This document shows positions 61,490-64,000 of a DNA stretch of 64,000 nucleotides, piece after piece. This stretch comes from Adiantum capillus-veneris (Eukaryota > Streptophyta > Polypodiopsida > Polypodiales > Pteridaceae). A program made the position numbers and the translations under genes. The stretch lies in NCBI GenBank assembly GCA_014529385.2, contig CM043969.1:29406946-29470945 (forward strand), in the 5' to 3' direction. The number at the start of each line of letters is the position of its first letter. The first letter of the stretch is position 1. The notes beneath the pieces are model-generated. The model had not been told where the DNA came from. It searched no databases and worked only from the letters and a program-made list of their open reading frames with translations.

Positions 61490-62488
61490 ACTAAGAAAGA
61501 GCATCTTGCGAGAACGATCACGAGTGATCCGCATACCCAAAATATGACTGGCATCCTCAAGATCCTTCATGGCAAAGGTCTCATGTAGCCTATGTTTCAA
61601 GGCATCCACATCAGAAATACACTTCCCTGCGATCAGCATGTCATCCACATACAAAACCAAAACAATAAGACTACCATCTGCAGCCTTGCGAGTATAAAGG
61701 CATGGGTCCTCATAACTGCGTACATAACCCAATGAACTCATGAATGCATCAAACTTACGATACCATTCACGAGATGATTGCTTTAGCCCATACAAGGTCT
61801 TAAGAAGCCGGCATACCATCTTCTTTGAACCATGAATAACAAACCCACTTGGTTGCTCCATGTACAAATCCTCGTGCAAGTCCGGATGTAAGAAAGCTGT
61901 CTTTACATCCATTTGCTTCAACTCCATGTCTTCTGTAGCTACCAAGGCAAACAACATACGCAAAGTAGACATCTTCACCACTGGGGAGAAGATCTCGTCA
62001 AAATCAATGCCCTTCTGTTGCATGAATCCTTTAGCCACAAGCCTTGCTTTGTACCTAGGCTTTGCATCCATTGAACACAATTTTATCTTGTAAACCCGCT
62101 TGCATGGTAGTGCCTTCTTACCCTTTGGCAAAGGAGTAAGCTCCCACGTTTCATTTTGGATCAACGAATCCATCTCTGACTGCATAGCCTGCTCCCACTT
62201 GAGCTTGTCAACACTAGACATGGCCTCATCATAACATGATGGCTCCCCGCAATCAGTCAACAATACATAATCCATAGAAGGCACAAAACGCTGAGGCTGT
62301 CTTGCACGCCGCTCTGAACGCCTCAAAGACTGTGCAGGAGGTGCATCTGGCTGTCCCACATCTACATGATCTCCCAAGAAGGGCTGATCTCCCACTTGAG
62401 GGTCAATGGGCTGCCCACGAGCAGCCACGGGACCATCATACCGATGACCATCCTCCTCAAATATCACACGTCGAACCTCAACCGTTCA
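61487..62488 (-). pseudogene. Element H reverse transcriptase
   Basis: After an in-frame TGA at 62488-62486 the frame resumes in an integrase-RT linker (RRSERRARQPQRFVPS), then RT: KWEQAMQSEMDSLIQNETWEL, YKARLVAKGFMQQKGIDF, ELKQMDVKTAFLHPDLHE, KTLYGLKQSSREWYRKF, VLVLYVDDMLIAG with the catalytic DD, and HILGMRITRDR. It ends at the TAG shared with the next entry. It is intact apart from the two stops. Confidence 0.88.
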
Positions 62489-64000
62489 CGGTGATGCTCT
62501 ATACATAGAGTCCTCATGAAAAACAACATCATGGCTGCGCACAATCTTCCTGTCAATAGGATCCCACAATCGATAACCCATCTCACCAGAGCTACCATAA
62601 CCCAAGAAGATACATCTCTTGATCTTTGGATCCAATTTGCTGCGTTTTGCCTTAGGTACATGTACATAAGCTTCACAGCCAAAAACACGAAGGTGACCAT
62701 ACGAAGGTGGCAAACCTGTCCATACCTCTTCAGTCACTTTGAAGCCCAAAGGAACACTAGGTGAACGATTTATCAAATGCACAGAAGTGGCAACAGCTTC
62801 AGCCCAAAATCCATTTGAAAAACCAGCCATAGAAAGCATACTACGGACTTTTTCTTGTATAGTCCTGTTCATGCGCTCTGCCACACCATTTTGAGGAGGT
62901 GTATAGGGAGCACTAAGCTCGCGCCGTATACCCTTCTCAACACATAATGTTGTGAAAGCATGAGACATAAATTCACCCCCATTGTCTGTACGTAAGCACT
63001 TCAACTTACAACCTGATTGGTTCTCAACAAGAGCCAACCATTGCTTAAATATATCAAACACCATATCCTTCTTACGAATGGGGTATGCCCATACCTTCCT
63101 GCTAGCATCATCAATGAACGTAACAAAGTACATAGCACCTCCAAGAGAAGCATTGGGCATCGGCCCACATACATCACTATGCACCAAAGCTAGCTTTTCC
63201 AAAGATCTGTGTGGAACACTTTTCTTATGAGAAGACCGAGCATGTCGACCATAAAGGCAGTGCTCACAAAACTCAAAACCACCAAAATCTGAAACGGGAA
63301 TGTAATCCGCACGTGCCAAAAACTTCAAACCTTTCAGTGACATATGCCCCAAACGTTGATGCCATAAAGAAGCAGGAGGTTGCTCAGTGATCCCCACAAT
63401 GTGATCAGCCACACTAGGTACACAAAGAGAATACAACGTATTCCTCTTAGCACCTTTAACCAAAACAAGGCTGCCCTTAGTGAGCTTCCAACCTCCATCA
63501 CCAAAAGATACATTGAAACCAAGTGAATCCAACTGACCCACACTAATCAAGCTTTTTGCAAGAGCTGGCACATGACACACACGCTGCAAGACAAACATAG
63601 TAGAGTTTGGCATAGCCAAATGAATATTTCCAATGCCATGAATCTGCATAGAACGCCCATCGGCAATCCTGACAGTACCTGTGCTCGAAGAATCATAGTC
63701 ATGAAACCACGACCTATGAGGTGTAACGTGAAAAGAAGCACCACTGTCAATGACCCAATCCATAGGCATACTACTCTCATGAGTGAGAAGAAAAGCGTCA
63801 TCAAAATAGGATGCAAGCAACACATCACCAAGCTCTTCACTAGTAGCACTAGTCGGAGCACATACATGGTCATCTTGAGAGCTACACTCTCCCTGTGTTG
63901 CATTTAACTCCTCAATCTTGACATTGGACTTAGGCTTGTCCTTAGCATCATGGTCTTTCTTCTTACCATCTCCATTTTCCCTTTTCCACTTGTAGCAATC
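62486..64000 (-). pseudogene. Element H Gag end, protease and integrase (partial at window edge)
   Basis: The open frame reaches the window edge. It begins DCYKWKREN, the last Cys of the copia Gag zinc knuckle, then a Lys-rich linker. Protease: DWVIDSGASFHVTPH (active-site DSG). Integrase: LWHQRLGHMSLKGLKFL and CEHCLYGRH (H2C2), LVHSDVCGPMPN, CLRTDNGGEFMSH, PYTPPQNGVAERMNR (D,D35E complete), then FGCEAYVHVPKAKRSKLD and CIFLGYGSSGEMGYRLWDP. It ends at TGA 62488-62486 shortly before the RT linker. The upstream start is outside the window. Confidence 0.88.

Larger units (their letters stand above)
59436..64000 (-). mobile_element. Element H: Ty1/copia retrotransposon, 3' part (runs off the window)
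   Basis: 3' LTR 59436-60636, polypurine tract, then pol in one reading frame to the window end with only two stops. Domain order on the minus strand (Gag end, protease, integrase, RT, RNase H) is the copia order. The gag start and 5' LTR lie beyond 64000. Confidence 0.9.

Noticed and set aside
1-64000. Host protein-coding genes
   Set aside because: Every frame with recognisable domains belongs to a retrotransposon; remaining frames are short and unsupported.

Overview
The window is a block of nested LTR retrotransposons from a land plant nuclear genome. I see no host gene, tRNA, rRNA or CRISPR array that I can support. The evidence for a plant is the mix of Ty1/copia and Ty3/gypsy elements, a chromovirus with a C-terminal chromodomain, tRNA-Asp-type and initiator-Met-type primer sites, and stop codons at CAG and CGA positions, as expected after plant CHG/CG methylation. 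Nesting this deep with abundant AC/AG microsatellites suggests a large, repeat-rich genome (fern, gymnosperm or similar). That is inference; I cannot name the species.

Layout. (1) 1-261: edge of an older minus-strand LTR element. (2) 262-5937: element K, plus strand, gag only, with about 2.1-kb LTRs and a truncated 3' LTR. (3) 5938-7149: unassigned, microsatellites. (4) 7150-10920: element F, the 3' end of a minus-strand relative of element C, joined head to head to a plus-strand protease fragment (10921-11418). (5) 11419-57464: a Russian doll. The 3' end of element A (plus; LTR halves 11750-12552 and 56562-57464) is split by element B (minus chromovirus, 12553-56557). B is split by element D (plus, 16260-53614, TSD CATCA). 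D contains a 2.8-kb solo LTR E (26837-29629, TSD CTTTG) and element C (minus, 31104-44859, TSD GGGTG). (6) A itself sits in the reverse transcriptase of copia element G (minus, 57465-59435). (7) G is also interrupted by copia element H (minus, 59436 to beyond the window).

Elements C and D are the most interesting. Both are large non-chromovirus Ty3/gypsy elements (Tat/Athila-like by RT sequence and tRNA-Asp-type primer site). Besides the usual protease before RT, both carry a second retropepsin-like domain after integrase, followed by a basic tail with repeated WVPK-type motifs; fragment F carries it too. In C the normal protease is frameshifted at its catalytic Asp while the second keeps its DTGA. 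C has four zinc knuckles in gag and a conserved 140-codon accessory ORF near the 3' LTR. D has a duplicated H2C2 integrase module, an accessory ORF block of roughly 1,090 codons before its 3' LTR, and two arrays of about 285-bp repeats, each unit carrying a perfect or near-perfect 22-bp palindrome. One array lies upstream of gag and the other upstream of the accessory ORFs.

LTR divergence judged by eye (C about 1.5%, D about 5%, B more) agrees with the nesting order. C has an intact 1,366-codon pol frame and is the youngest. All percentages and lineage calls are by eye, not from computed alignments.
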